From an uncultured Acidobacteriota bacterium (lineage in GTDB: Bacteria > Acidobacteriota > Terriglobia > Terriglobales > Acidobacteriaceae), in the NCBI GenBank assembly GCA_903832475.1, contig CAILBQ010000537.1, positions 1 through 5,581 on the forward strand: a DNA stretch of 5,581 nt, written 5' to 3'. How positions within the stretch are numbered: position 1 is the stretch's first letter; each line of letters begins with the position of its first letter. The notes beneath the pieces are model-generated. The model saw only the letters and a list, made by a program, of their open reading frames with translations, searched no databases and was not told the origin of the DNA. Below, piece by piece: positions 1-5,063 of this stretch. The position numbers were made by a program, and so were the translations under genes.

Positions 1-125
1 ATCCTTTTCTGATGGTAAACGGCTTAGGTAACACTTCACGGTTTTCTATTTTTGCTTTGTGAAATCCGGCTAAGCACGAAGATCCATACTTCGGCCCCGT
101 CGTTTTCTGTTGATATTGTTTCATA
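1..125. other. AT-rich intergenic spacer upstream of the VapBC module
   Basis: This stretch is clearly richer in A and T than the rest of the window and I see no gene in it. It holds one copy of the motif TGTGAAAT (58-65) that recurs at 1037, 1059 and, inverted, at 2290. A longer 13-nt version (57-69) is matched as an inverted copy at 2286-2298. A weak hairpin is possible at 77-93 (CGAAG, 7-nt loop, CTTCG). The 9-mer CCTTTTCTG at 3-11 also begins both copies of the tRNA-associated repeat (897, 2353), but without the sequence that follows there, so this may be chance. Confidence 0.5.
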
Positions 126-144
126 GGATATACACCGTATATCC
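126..144. promoter_or_regulatory. Perfect palindrome abutting vapB: probable TA operator
   Basis: GGATATAC, spacer ACC, GTATATCC is a perfect 8-3-8 inverted repeat whose last base immediately precedes the ATG at 145. VapB-type antitoxins, alone or with VapC, bind such palindromes and repress their own operon, so this is the expected operator. A possible promoter element upstream is TTGATA (110-115), but no correctly spaced -10 hexamer is convincing. The palindrome itself contains TATA-like sequence that could overlap the -10. Seen: the palindrome and its position. Inferred: its function. Confidence 0.7.
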
Positions 145-414
145 ATGAAAACACCAACCAGAACTCGTAAAACAAAACATGTTTCACCGACGCTTGTCTC
201 TGGGGTCGCGCCGATGGGCAAGGTGTTTAAGTCGGGCAACTCGGCAGCACTGCGCCTCCCCGCTGGACTCGGCGTCTCTATCGGAAAATCGTTCGTCCTG
301 ACCTCCACGCCGTCCGGCTTTGTGGCCACCGACCCGGGTGACCTGGCTAGGCGTCGCAAGGAGCTCGCTGCCCTCTACGGGTCAGCCCCCGATTTTCCCC
401 TCCGCGAGTCGTGA
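145..414 (+). CDS. vapB: VapB-like antitoxin, AbrB/MazE (SpoVT-AbrB) fold
   Basis: Predicted antitoxin that binds the operator through its N-terminal AbrB-type domain and neutralises VapC through its C-terminal tail. The 89-residue reading contains the family signature KVFKSGNSAALRLPAG (about residues 26-41), typical of swapped-hairpin AbrB antitoxins. The acidic-aromatic tail (LYGSAPDFPL, about 78-87) fits a toxin-binding segment. The start is uncertain. ATG 145 directly follows the operator and has no Shine-Dalgarno sequence, so it would be nearly leaderless. It adds a basic 23-residue extension (KTPTRTRKTKH) unusual for VapB. The internal ATG at 214 (MGKVFKSG) has a GGGG stretch just upstream and gives 66 residues, closer to usual VapB size, so it may be the true start. 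The stop lies 12 nt before vapC, in the same frame. Family assignment is strong. Confidence 0.85.
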   Translation: MKTPTRTRKTKHVSPTLVSGVAPMGKVFKSGNSAALRLPAGLGVSIGKSFVLTSTPSGFVATDPGDLARRRKELAALYGSAPDFPLRES

Positions 415-426
415 TCATGCCAAGCC

Positions 427-834
427 ATGATCTACCTGCCCGACACGAACGCCTTTTCCCGATTCTTTCGCGGGACCAAGGAAAACGAGTCTCTTCGCGA
501 TCGAATCATCGCGCAGCTTCCGTTTTGCCGAATTTCTTCAATTGTTCTCAGTGACCTCGAATATGGAGCCTCAAAATCCGGTGTACCGATTCATCGCGAA
601 CGCGTCGCTCGGCTTCGCTCAATGATTCCTGATGTCGCCGCTTTTGATGCCGACTCGGCAGCCTATGCCGGCAACGTCAGGGCATATCTTGCGAATCTCA
701 AACCGAATGCTCAGCCCATCGGCCACTATGATGCGCTGCTCGCCGGGCAAGCCCTCGCTCTTGGAGCCTGCGTTGTGACTGATAATACGGGTGAATTTCG
801 CCGCGTGCCGGGACTCATTGTTGAAAATTGGTAG
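427..834 (+). CDS. vapC: VapC-like PIN-domain ribonuclease toxin
   Basis: Predicted type II toxin, a Mg2+-dependent PIN-domain endoribonuclease. Characterised VapC enzymes cut tRNAs (often the anticodon arm) or 23S rRNA; the target here cannot be read from sequence. The 135-residue length is normal. The acidic catalytic set is complete: D6 in LPDTNAF, E45 in LSDLEYGA, D102 in IGHYDALLAGQA, D119 in VTDNTGEF. The ending VPGLIVENW is typical of the family. The ATG follows the antitoxin stop by 12 nt without a clear Shine-Dalgarno sequence, so translation probably depends on coupling to vapB. An in-frame stop at 412-414 prevents a longer start. The enzyme looks intact and active; expression should be held down by the VapB operator at 126-144. 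Confidence 0.92.
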   Translation: MIYLPDTNAFSRFFRGTKENESLRDRIIAQLPFCRISSIVLSDLEYGASKSGVPIHRERVARLRSMIPDVAAFDADSAAYAGNVRAYLANLKPNAQPIGHYDALLAGQALALGACVVTDNTGEFRRVPGLIVENW

Positions 835-906
835 CGGCGAGGCCACGTGCCTGCCTCCATTTCTCGGCAATCCCTTCAATCCTCTCCGTGCGGTTGCCTT
901 TTCTGC

Positions 907-935
907 TTGCGGCGCACACCGCAGCCGGAGACTCT
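907..935 (+). promoter_or_regulatory. Candidate tRNA-type promoter, left copy
   Basis: TTGCGG (907-912), a 17-nt gap, then GACTCT (930-935). The right copy has TTGCGA and GACTCT at the same spacing (2363-2391). TTGCG and GACTCT are identical in both copies while the 18 nt between them (912-929) differ at nine positions, which is the pattern left by a preserved promoter. The -10 match to TATAAT is poor, so the call rests on conservation. If active it would transcribe the tRNA remnant and could run on towards the AbrB-Doc operon. Confidence 0.45.
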
Positions 936-954
936 AGCCCTTCAGCGAGCAAGT

Positions 955-999
955 CGGGGCGTAGCTTAGCCTGGTAGAGCGCTACGTTCGGGACGTAGA
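955..999 (+). pseudogene. Truncated tRNA-Pro(CGG), 5' 45 nt only
   Basis: Identical to the first 45 nt of the intact tRNA-Pro at 2411-2487. It retains the 5' acceptor strand CGGGGCG, the D arm and the complete anticodon arm (CTACG, loop TTCGGGA, CGTAG), with anticodon CGG at 989-991. The variable region, T arm and 3' acceptor strand are missing: the following sequence has no TTCGAAT loop and no CGCCCCG partner strand nearby. It therefore cannot fold as a functional tRNA. The upstream promoter region is retained, so a tRNA-half-like transcript is possible. Confidence 0.9.
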
Positions 1000-1001
1000 C
1001 A

Positions 1002-1016
1002 ATGGTTATTAACCAT
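1002..1016. repeat. 15-bp palindrome beside the tRNA breakpoint
   Basis: ATGGTTA, T, TAACCAT is a perfect 7-1-7 inverted repeat that starts three bases after the repeat identity ends (999/1000). As RNA it could form a short hairpin. As DNA it could be a protein-binding or recombination site. Function is not known from sequence. A further 6-bp inverted repeat, GCGTCT (1019-1024) with AGACGC (1046-1051), follows directly. Confidence 0.55.
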
Positions 1017-1036
1017 CAGCGTCTTACCATAGTGAC

Positions 1037-1066
1037 TGTGAAATCAGACGCATTTAAGTGTGAAAT
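1037..1066 (+). repeat. Direct repeat of TGTGAAAT, 22-bp spacing
   Basis: TGTGAAAT occurs at 1037-1044 and 1059-1066, exactly 22 bp apart (about two helical turns). The same 8-mer occurs at 58-65 and inverted at 2290-2297. The position, between the tRNA breakpoint and the AbrB-Doc promoter region, suits either regulator binding or recombinase arm-type sites. Which of these, if any, is inference. Confidence 0.45.
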
Positions 1067-1090
1067 TGGAGACCGATATATCCCTCACTC

Positions 1091-1119
1091 TTGACGACGC
1101 GATATGTAATACATAGTTT
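1091..1119 (+). promoter_or_regulatory. Probable promoter and operator of the AbrB-Doc module
   Basis: TTGACG (1091-1096) is a good -35 hexamer. Possible -10 elements are CATAGT (1112-1117, 15-nt gap) or TAGTTT (1114-1119, 17-nt gap); neither is strong. Overlapping them is the palindrome TATGTA, A, TACATA (1103-1115), the likely site for autorepression by the antitoxin. It ends 10 bp before the ATG at 1126, so the transcript would have a very short leader or none. No Shine-Dalgarno sequence is visible. Confidence 0.55.
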
Positions 1120-1125
1120 TACTTC

Positions 1126-1353
1126 ATGCTCAAAACCATTTCAAAAGTCGGCAACTCCCAGGGCATCATTTTCGATACCGCCCTAATGGAACTCGCCCAC
1201 CTGCGAACCGGCGACGAGGTGAACGTCGAGGTTCATGAAGGTGGAACTATCACCATCACTCCCCTCCGCAAGGAGCCTTCACGTGAGGAAATCTCGAAAG
1301 CCATCAAGGGAACGATGAAGGACTATGCGCGCACGATGCGACGACTGGCATGA
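1126..1353 (+). CDS. AbrB/MazE-family antitoxin paired with a Doc toxin
   Basis: Predicted DNA-binding antitoxin of 75 residues. The N-terminal half carries the SpoVT-AbrB swapped-hairpin signature: LKTISKVGNSQGIIFD (about 2-17), LRTGDEVNVEVHEGGTITITPL (about 26-47, described by its ends LRTGDEV and TITITPL). The charged C-terminal part (EEISKAIKGTMKDYARTMRRLA region, about 54-75) is probably the toxin-binding tail. It is not a Phd protein, the classical Doc partner; AbrB-type antitoxins with Doc/Fic toxins are a known alternative pairing. Its stop overlaps the toxin start in ATGA at 1350-1353, which implies translational coupling. It shares the fold but little direct sequence with the antitoxin at 145-414. 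No other in-frame start looks better than the ATG at 1126. Confidence 0.87.
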   Translation: MLKTISKVGNSQGIIFDTALMELAHLRTGDEVNVEVHEGGTITITPLRKEPSREEISKAIKGTMKDYARTMRRLA

Positions 1354-1754
1354 GCAAGAAATCCGGTAACCCATTTTACCATCTTACGGTCGAGGTTGTG
1401 CAAGAGATTCACGCCGAAGCAATCGGCCAGTTCGGTGGTTCAGCTGGGATTCGCGAAATGGCGTTGCTTGAATCTGCCGTCGCCGCGCCCCAGGCGAGCT
1501 TCGGCGGAGAGTCCGTCTACACAGACCTTGCCGAAGTTGCCGCCGCATATCTATTTTTTCTTTGCCGCAACCACCCTTTCGTGGACGGAAACAAGAGGGC
1601 GGCCCTGGGCTCCTGCATTATTTTTCTGCGATTGAATGGCGTCGAACCCCAATCGGACAGCCAGGCATGGGAAGACCTAACGCTCGACGTTGCCGCCTCA
1701 AGAATAGACCGCGAACAAACGACCATGCGGCTACGCGCTCTTCTTCCTGCCTAG
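1350..1754 (+). CDS. doc: Death-on-curing (Doc/Fic family) toxin
   Basis: Predicted type II toxin of 134 residues, the usual Doc length. The Fic core motif is HPFVDGNKRAAL (H75 to about L86): H75 is the catalytic histidine, D79 the usual metal-binding acidic residue, and K82 replaces the second glycine of canonical Fic (HxFx[D/E]GNGR). The same replacement in phage P1 Doc (HIFNDANKR) goes with phosphorylation of EF-Tu rather than AMP transfer, so a translation-blocking kinase is the likeliest activity. This protein keeps G80 where P1 Doc has alanine. Upstream, GIREMALLESAVAAP (33-47) is the typical Doc helix segment. The start overlaps the antitoxin stop (ATGA), so the two are co-translated. 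No frame damage is visible. Confidence 0.92.
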   Translation: MSKKSGNPFYHLTVEVVQEIHAEAIGQFGGSAGIREMALLESAVAAPQASFGGESVYTDLAEVAAAYLFFLCRNHPFVDGNKRAALGSCIIFLRLNGVEPQSDSQAWEDLTLDVAASRIDREQTTMRLRALLPA

Positions 1755-2352
1755 ATTGGCACGCCGAAAGACAGATGACCGGGTTCATGAATTCGCGGGG
1801 AAGGTACAGAATTCCCGCACAACCGGCTGCATACAGATCGGCAAGTTTGCTTCAATGTTTTACCACGCGCGACTGACAGAGCCGTTGGCTCTTCCATGAC
1901 CGCTGGCGGCGACGCGGAATATCCTCCCACGCTGTTGGCAAGCGGTGCGCCTTGAGGTCCAGAATCCCCTCATCGCAGTCCGCAAAGGCCCAAGTTCGCG
2001 AACGCTGGGTGCGGGGTTGCCGGAGCCATCCGGGACCGCCGCGCCCTTTGCGCGTGCCTGGAACGGGTTCCATACGGAAGCGACAGGTGTTTTCATGATA
2101 AGCGCTCCGCATCGGAGTTCCGTGCGGCCACTCTGACTGGCAAGGGAATTGATTGGGCATCGTTAAGGCCGATGCCCACCGTCATTGACGGGAATCGGCC
2201 CTAATGCCTTTTGGCGCTCATATCCATTTGCCGCAGGTTAAGTGCCCGCATTGTCCTCGCAAACTGAAACTCTAGCTGCACCCCCCCGGATTTCACAATG
2301 CCCCTCAACAACCCGATACATTGGGCTCTATCCCAAAGGACGACCAAGCGCT
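1755..2352. other. Non-coding stretch with inverted repeats; no convincing gene
   Basis: About 600 nt without a credible coding region. Small open frames occur on both strands but show no family features. Visible structures: an imperfect hairpin 40 nt after doc (GGGAA 1798-1802 with TTCCC 1812-1816, extended by two pairs across a bulged G at 1797); AGAGCC, GTT, GGCTCT (1878-1892); CCGGA, GCCA, TCCGG (2020-2033); CTCCG, CAT, CGGAG (2105-2117); the strong paired-hairpin region 2154-2200; and TTGGG, 6-nt loop, CCCAA (2321-2336). The section around 1870-2000 resembles, from memory, a non-coding segment seen repeatedly in Opitutaceae genomes. An inverted copy of TTGTGAAATCCGG lies at 2286-2298. 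Confidence 0.6.
2154..2200. repeat. Two overlapping, mutually exclusive hairpins
   Basis: Hairpin 1 is a 9-bp stem, TGGGCATCG (2154-2162) with CGATGCCCA (2170-2178), around a 7-nt loop. Hairpin 2 is GGCCGAT (2167-2173) with ATCGGCC (2194-2200), enclosing an inner stem CCGTC (2179-2183), ATT, GACGG (2187-2191). They share 2167-2178, so an RNA could form only one at a time. No long T run follows on the plus strand (only TTTT at 2209-2212), so an intrinsic terminator is not established. Confidence 0.6.
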
Positions 2353-2487
<135 letters not shown>

Positions 2488-2525
2488 TTTTGCCGCTCCG
2501 CGCCTGCCGGGCGCACTGACGGCTT

Positions 2526-2558
2526 GCCGGAAAGACGCGTTCGCCGCTAGCTTCCGGC
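2526..2558 (+). repeat. Hairpin between tRNA-Pro and the OPT gene
   Basis: GCCGGAA (2526-2532) and TTCCGGC (2552-2558) form a 7-bp stem around a 19-nt loop, 39 nt after the tRNA. It has no T tract afterwards, so it could aid 3' processing or partial termination but is not a standard intrinsic terminator. GGCCGG also recurs nearby (2569-2574, 2583-2588). Confidence 0.35.
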
Positions 2559-2609
2559 CTCCTCCTTCGGCCGGCCCTGGACGGCCGGCGTCCCGGCGGA
2601 ACACTTTCC

Positions 2610-4598
2610 ATGGCACTCTCGCAGCTGACCGACGAACAAATCGAAACCTGGCCGCGGGAGAGAAAGGATGCCTGGTGGCGCGAGCACGTCTACCGCGGGG
2701 ACATGCCCCAGCTCACCCTCCGATCGGCGCTCACGGGCTTCCTTCTCGGCAGCCTCCTGTCCGCCACGGCGCTCTACATCGGCGCAAAGACCGGGATCGC
2801 CATCGGCGTCGGCATGACCTCCGTGATCACGGCCTTCGCGGTCTTCCGTGTCCTCTCCCAAAGCGGCGTCGCAAGCGACATCACCATCCTCGAGAACAAC
2901 TGCGCCCAGTCGATTGCCACCGCCGCGGGCCACATGATGGTGCCGCTCACCTCGAGCATGGCGGCGTACATGCTGGTCACGGGCCGGATCGTTCCCTGGT
3001 GGCAGCTGCTCGTCTGGTGCGCGGTGATCGCCGTCCTCGGCATGCTGATCGCGTTCCCCATGAAGCGCCGGTTCATCAACGACGACCAGCTGCCCTTTCC
3101 CGAGGGCCGCGCCTCGGGCGTCGTCCTGGACGCGCTCTACACGGGCGAGTCGGGGGCCGGCATGGCGAAGGCGCGGCTCCTGGCCGGCGCCGCCCTGCTT
3201 TCCGCAGGCTACCAGTTTATCTCGAGCGGCGGCTGGATGAAACTCGTCCAGTTCAAGCTGCTGCACATGGACCGGTGGGCGGGGCTCAAGTCGCCGTGGA
3301 CCTTCAGCCAGCGGCTGGATGACTACTATTACGGCGCCGCAGCCCGCCTGCACCTCTGGACCCCCACCTTGGGGGGCATCGACGTGCGTCAGCTGGGCCT
3401 GAGGCTCACCCTGGACTCGGCCTTGGTCGGCATCGGCGGCCTGATGGGCATCCGCATCGCCTCCAGCGTGCTCCTGGGGACGATCGTGAACTATGTGATC
3501 CTTGCCCCGATCATGATCCACCGCGGCGACATCCACGCGTACACCTCCCCCAGCGGCGCCCTGGTGAGGATCTCCCGCGGCGAGATCGTGAACCAGTGGT
3601 CGCTCTGGTGGGCGGTCGCCATGATGGTCACCGGCTCCCTGGTCGGCCTCCTCTCCAGGCCCGCCCTGTTTGTGAACGCGTGGCGTTCCCTGCGGGGCCC
3701 CGGCGCCGCCGCGACCCGCGCGGCCGACGGGCTAGCCGACATCGAATTTCCCCCGGTCCTTTCCTTCATCGGCGTGCCGCTGTGCAGCATTCTGGGGGCC
3801 TGGGTGACGCATGCCTTCTTCGGCGTCCCCTGGCTCCTCGCCTTCGTCTGCCTGCCGCTCGTCTTCGCGCTGGCGGTCATCTGCGCCCATTCGATGGCCC
3901 TCACGTCCTGGTCGCCCACCGGCGCCCTGGCCAAGATCACCCAGTTCTCGGTCGGCGCCGTGGACCGCGCCAATCCGGCGAGCAACCTGATCCCCGCCGG
4001 GATGACGGCCGAGGTGGCCGCCAATGCCGCAAATATCCTCTCGGACATCAAGTGCGGCTACATGCTGGGCGCCAAGCCCCGCCAGCAGGCGATCGGCCAC
4101 CTGATCGGTATCCTCGCGGGCTCCCTGACCGCGATTCCCCTGTTCTTCCTCTTGTTCCTGCCGCCGGGCCCAGGCGGCGTGCGCTCGGTCTCCACCCTGG
4201 TCTCGGACCAGTTTGCGATGCCGGCCGCCCTCCAATGGAAAGGGGTGGCCGACCTGATCACGAAGGGCCTGCACAGCCTGCCCGCCTCGGCGGTGGTGGC
4301 GGTCGCCGTCGCCGCGGCGGCGGCCGCGCTGATCGAGGGAATCGGCGTCGCCACGAAGGGGCGCCTGCCGCTGTCGGCGGTGTCGATCGGGCTCGGCGTC
4401 GTGCTGCCCCCCGAGGCCTGCCTCTGCATGTGGCTCGGCGCCCTGCTCTTCTGGGTCCTTGGCCGCCGCAATGCGGCCCCCGGCACCCGCGGACACGCCT
4501 TCTGGGTCCAAGGCTGCGAGCCGATCTGCGCCGGGCTTATTTCGGGAGCGGCCCTGGTCGGCATCGGCGACGCGGTGGTCACCGTCCTCCTTACCTAG
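2610..4598 (+). CDS. OPT-family oligopeptide transporter
   Basis: Predicted inner-membrane secondary transporter (OPT superfamily, PF03169-like), which imports oligopeptides or related metal-chelate compounds by cation symport; the exact substrate cannot be read here. The 662 residues are a normal bacterial OPT length and the protein is hydrophobic throughout. Probable membrane segments, roughly: 41-58, 62-82, 133-150, 188-205, 270-303, 331-348, 383-404, 407-427, 494-518, 558-582, 588-618, 638-660. Family-like segments include ENNCAQSIATAAG (95-107), FPEGRASG (163-170), LTSWSPTGALAKITQ (431-445), ASNLIPAGMTAEVAANAANI (457-476) and the C-terminal GLISGAALVGIGDA (642-655). The chosen ATG has a weak GGCGGA (2595-2600) nine bases upstream. 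The N-terminal stretch to about residue 35 is polar and cytoplasmic. GC content is much higher than in the TA region, consistent with resident core DNA. It may be transcribed from a promoter in 2488-2609, where I see no clear hexamers. Confidence 0.92.
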   Translation: MALSQLTDEQIETWPRERKDAWWREHVYRGDMPQLTLRSALTGFLLGSLLSATALYIGAKTGIAIGVGMTSVITAFAVFRVLSQSGVASDITILENNCAQSIATAAGHMMVPLTSSMAAYMLVTGRIVPWWQLLVWCAVIAVLGMLIAFPMKRRFINDDQLPFPEGRASGVVLDALYTGESGAGMAKARLLAGAALLSAGYQFISSGGWMKLVQFKLLHMDRWAGLKSPWTFSQRLDDYYYGAAARLHLWTPTLGGIDVRQLGLRLTLDSALVGIGGLMGIRIASSVLLGTIVNYVILAPIMIHRGDIHAYTSPSGALVRISRGEIVNQWSLWWAVAMMVTGSLVGLLSRPALFVNAWRSLRGPGAAATRAADGLADIEFPPVLSFIGVPLCSILGAWVTHAFFGVPWLLAFVCLPLVFALAVICAHSMALTSWSPTGALAKITQFSVGAVDRANPASNLIPAGMTAEVAANAANILSDIKCGYMLGAKPRQQAIGHLIGILAGSLTAIPLFFLLFLPPGPGGVRSVSTLVSDQFAMPAALQWKGVADLITKGLHSLPASAVVAVAVAAAAAALIEGIGVATKGRLPLSAVSIGLGVVLPPEACLCMWLGALLFWVLGRRNAAPGTRGHAFWVQGCEPICAGLISGAALVGIGDAVVTVLLT

Positions 4599-4661
4599 GG
4601 GCCCCCAGGACGCCCGATTGTGCGGGTTGCATTACAATACTGTGACGGAACTGTTGCGCGA

Positions 4662-4691
4662 TTGACACTCCACGCGCCCACCCCAAAACCC
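4662..4691 (+). promoter_or_regulatory. Possible promoter for the cNMP-binding gene
   Basis: TTGACA at 4662-4667 is a perfect -35 hexamer in the gap between the OPT and cNMP genes, but the position 17 nt on (AAAACC, about 4685-4690) is a poor -10. A separate good -10-like hexamer, TACAAT (4633-4638), lacks a -35. The gap itself (108 nt) is enough for an independent promoter. Low confidence on the exact elements. Confidence 0.28.
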
Positions 4692-4706
4692 GTTGCACGC
4701 CCCCCC

Positions 4707-5063
4707 ATGAAAATCCACGTCTTCGACAACACGACCGACTACAAGATTGTCCCTGCCGGAACCGTCATCTTCAAGGCGGGTGACGCGGGCGATTCGATGT
4801 ACGCCGTGCTCGGCGGCGAGGTGGACATCCTCGTCAACGGCAAGGTGATCGAGACGGTGGGCTCGCACGGCATCTTTGGGGAGATGGCGCTGGTCGAGGA
4901 CCAGCCCCGCTCGGCCGACGCCGTCGTGAAGACCGAGGCCAAGCTCGTGAAGGTGGACCGCAACCGCTTCCTCTTCATGGTGCAGCAGACCCCCTACTTC
5001 GCGCTCCACCTGATCGCGATCGTCACCGAGCGCCTGAGGCGCCTGATGGCGGAAAAGCTCTAG
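4707..5063 (+). CDS. Small stand-alone cyclic-nucleotide-binding domain protein
   Basis: A 118-residue protein that is essentially one CRP/cNMP-binding beta-barrel with a C-terminal helix. The barrel runs from about residue 13 to 80: AGTVIFKAGDAGDSMYAVLGG at 17-37 (key residues G18, G25, D26, G28, Y32, G36, G37), then the phosphate-binding cassette FGEMALVEDQPRSA (57-70). E59 and R68 are the residues that contact the cyclic-nucleotide ribose and phosphate in family members. So binding of cAMP or a similar nucleotide is plausible. There is no helix-turn-helix, kinase or channel domain, so it probably acts as a signalling partner protein. I chose ATG 4707 because the domain begins there; a GTG at 4620 would add 29 residues of low-complexity sequence. 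No Shine-Dalgarno sequence is visible before 4707. Its stop (5061-5063) overlaps the stop of the convergent TPR gene. Confidence 0.88.
   Translation: MKIHVFDNTTDYKIVPAGTVIFKAGDAGDSMYAVLGGEVDILVNGKVIETVGSHGIFGEMALVEDQPRSADAVVKTEAKLVKVDRNRFLFMVQQTPYFALHLIAIVTERLRRLMAEKL

Larger units (their letters stand above)
897..999 (+). repeat. Left copy of a 103-nt direct repeat (tRNA-Pro promoter and 5' half)
   Basis: Aligns without gaps to 2353-2455 at an offset of 1456 nt. By eye 92 of 103 positions match. Nine of the eleven mismatches fall in 912-929, and the last 58 nt (942-999) are identical. Identity stops abruptly at 999/1000, just after the 3' strand of the tRNA anticodon stem. The repeat brackets the AbrB-Doc module and the non-coding stretch after it. 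Confidence 0.9.

Noticed and set aside
36..359. Minus-strand frame across the vapB operator and vapB
   Set aside because: It covers the operator and most of the antitoxin gene, has no recognisable family features and is best explained as antisense.
1945..2136. Small plus-strand ORF of 63 residues in the non-coding stretch
   Set aside because: No ribosome-binding site and no recognisable features; overlapping small frames exist on both strands, as expected in non-coding GC-rich DNA.
2160..2270. Integron attC site, suggested by GTTAAGT near 2237 and the strong hairpins
   Set aside because: A matching RYYYAAC/GTTRRRY box pair in the right order and spacing was not found on either strand, and there is no integrase gene.
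2547..3536. Long minus-strand open frame opposite the OPT gene
   Set aside because: Its translation is low-complexity (rich in H, D, E, G, R) as expected for the antisense of high-GC coding DNA; the plus strand encodes a clear membrane transporter over the same span.
3732..4511. Minus-strand frame of 259 residues
   Set aside because: Antisense shadow of the OPT gene with biased composition.
4594..4609. Near-palindrome CCTAGGGGCCCCCAGG at the OPT stop codon as a terminator
   Set aside because: The two arms meet with no loop and there is no T tract, so it does not look like an intrinsic terminator.
3596..4645. Plus-strand frame of 349 residues inside the OPT gene
   Set aside because: Arginine/proline/glycine-rich out-of-frame shadow of the OPT gene with no domain features.
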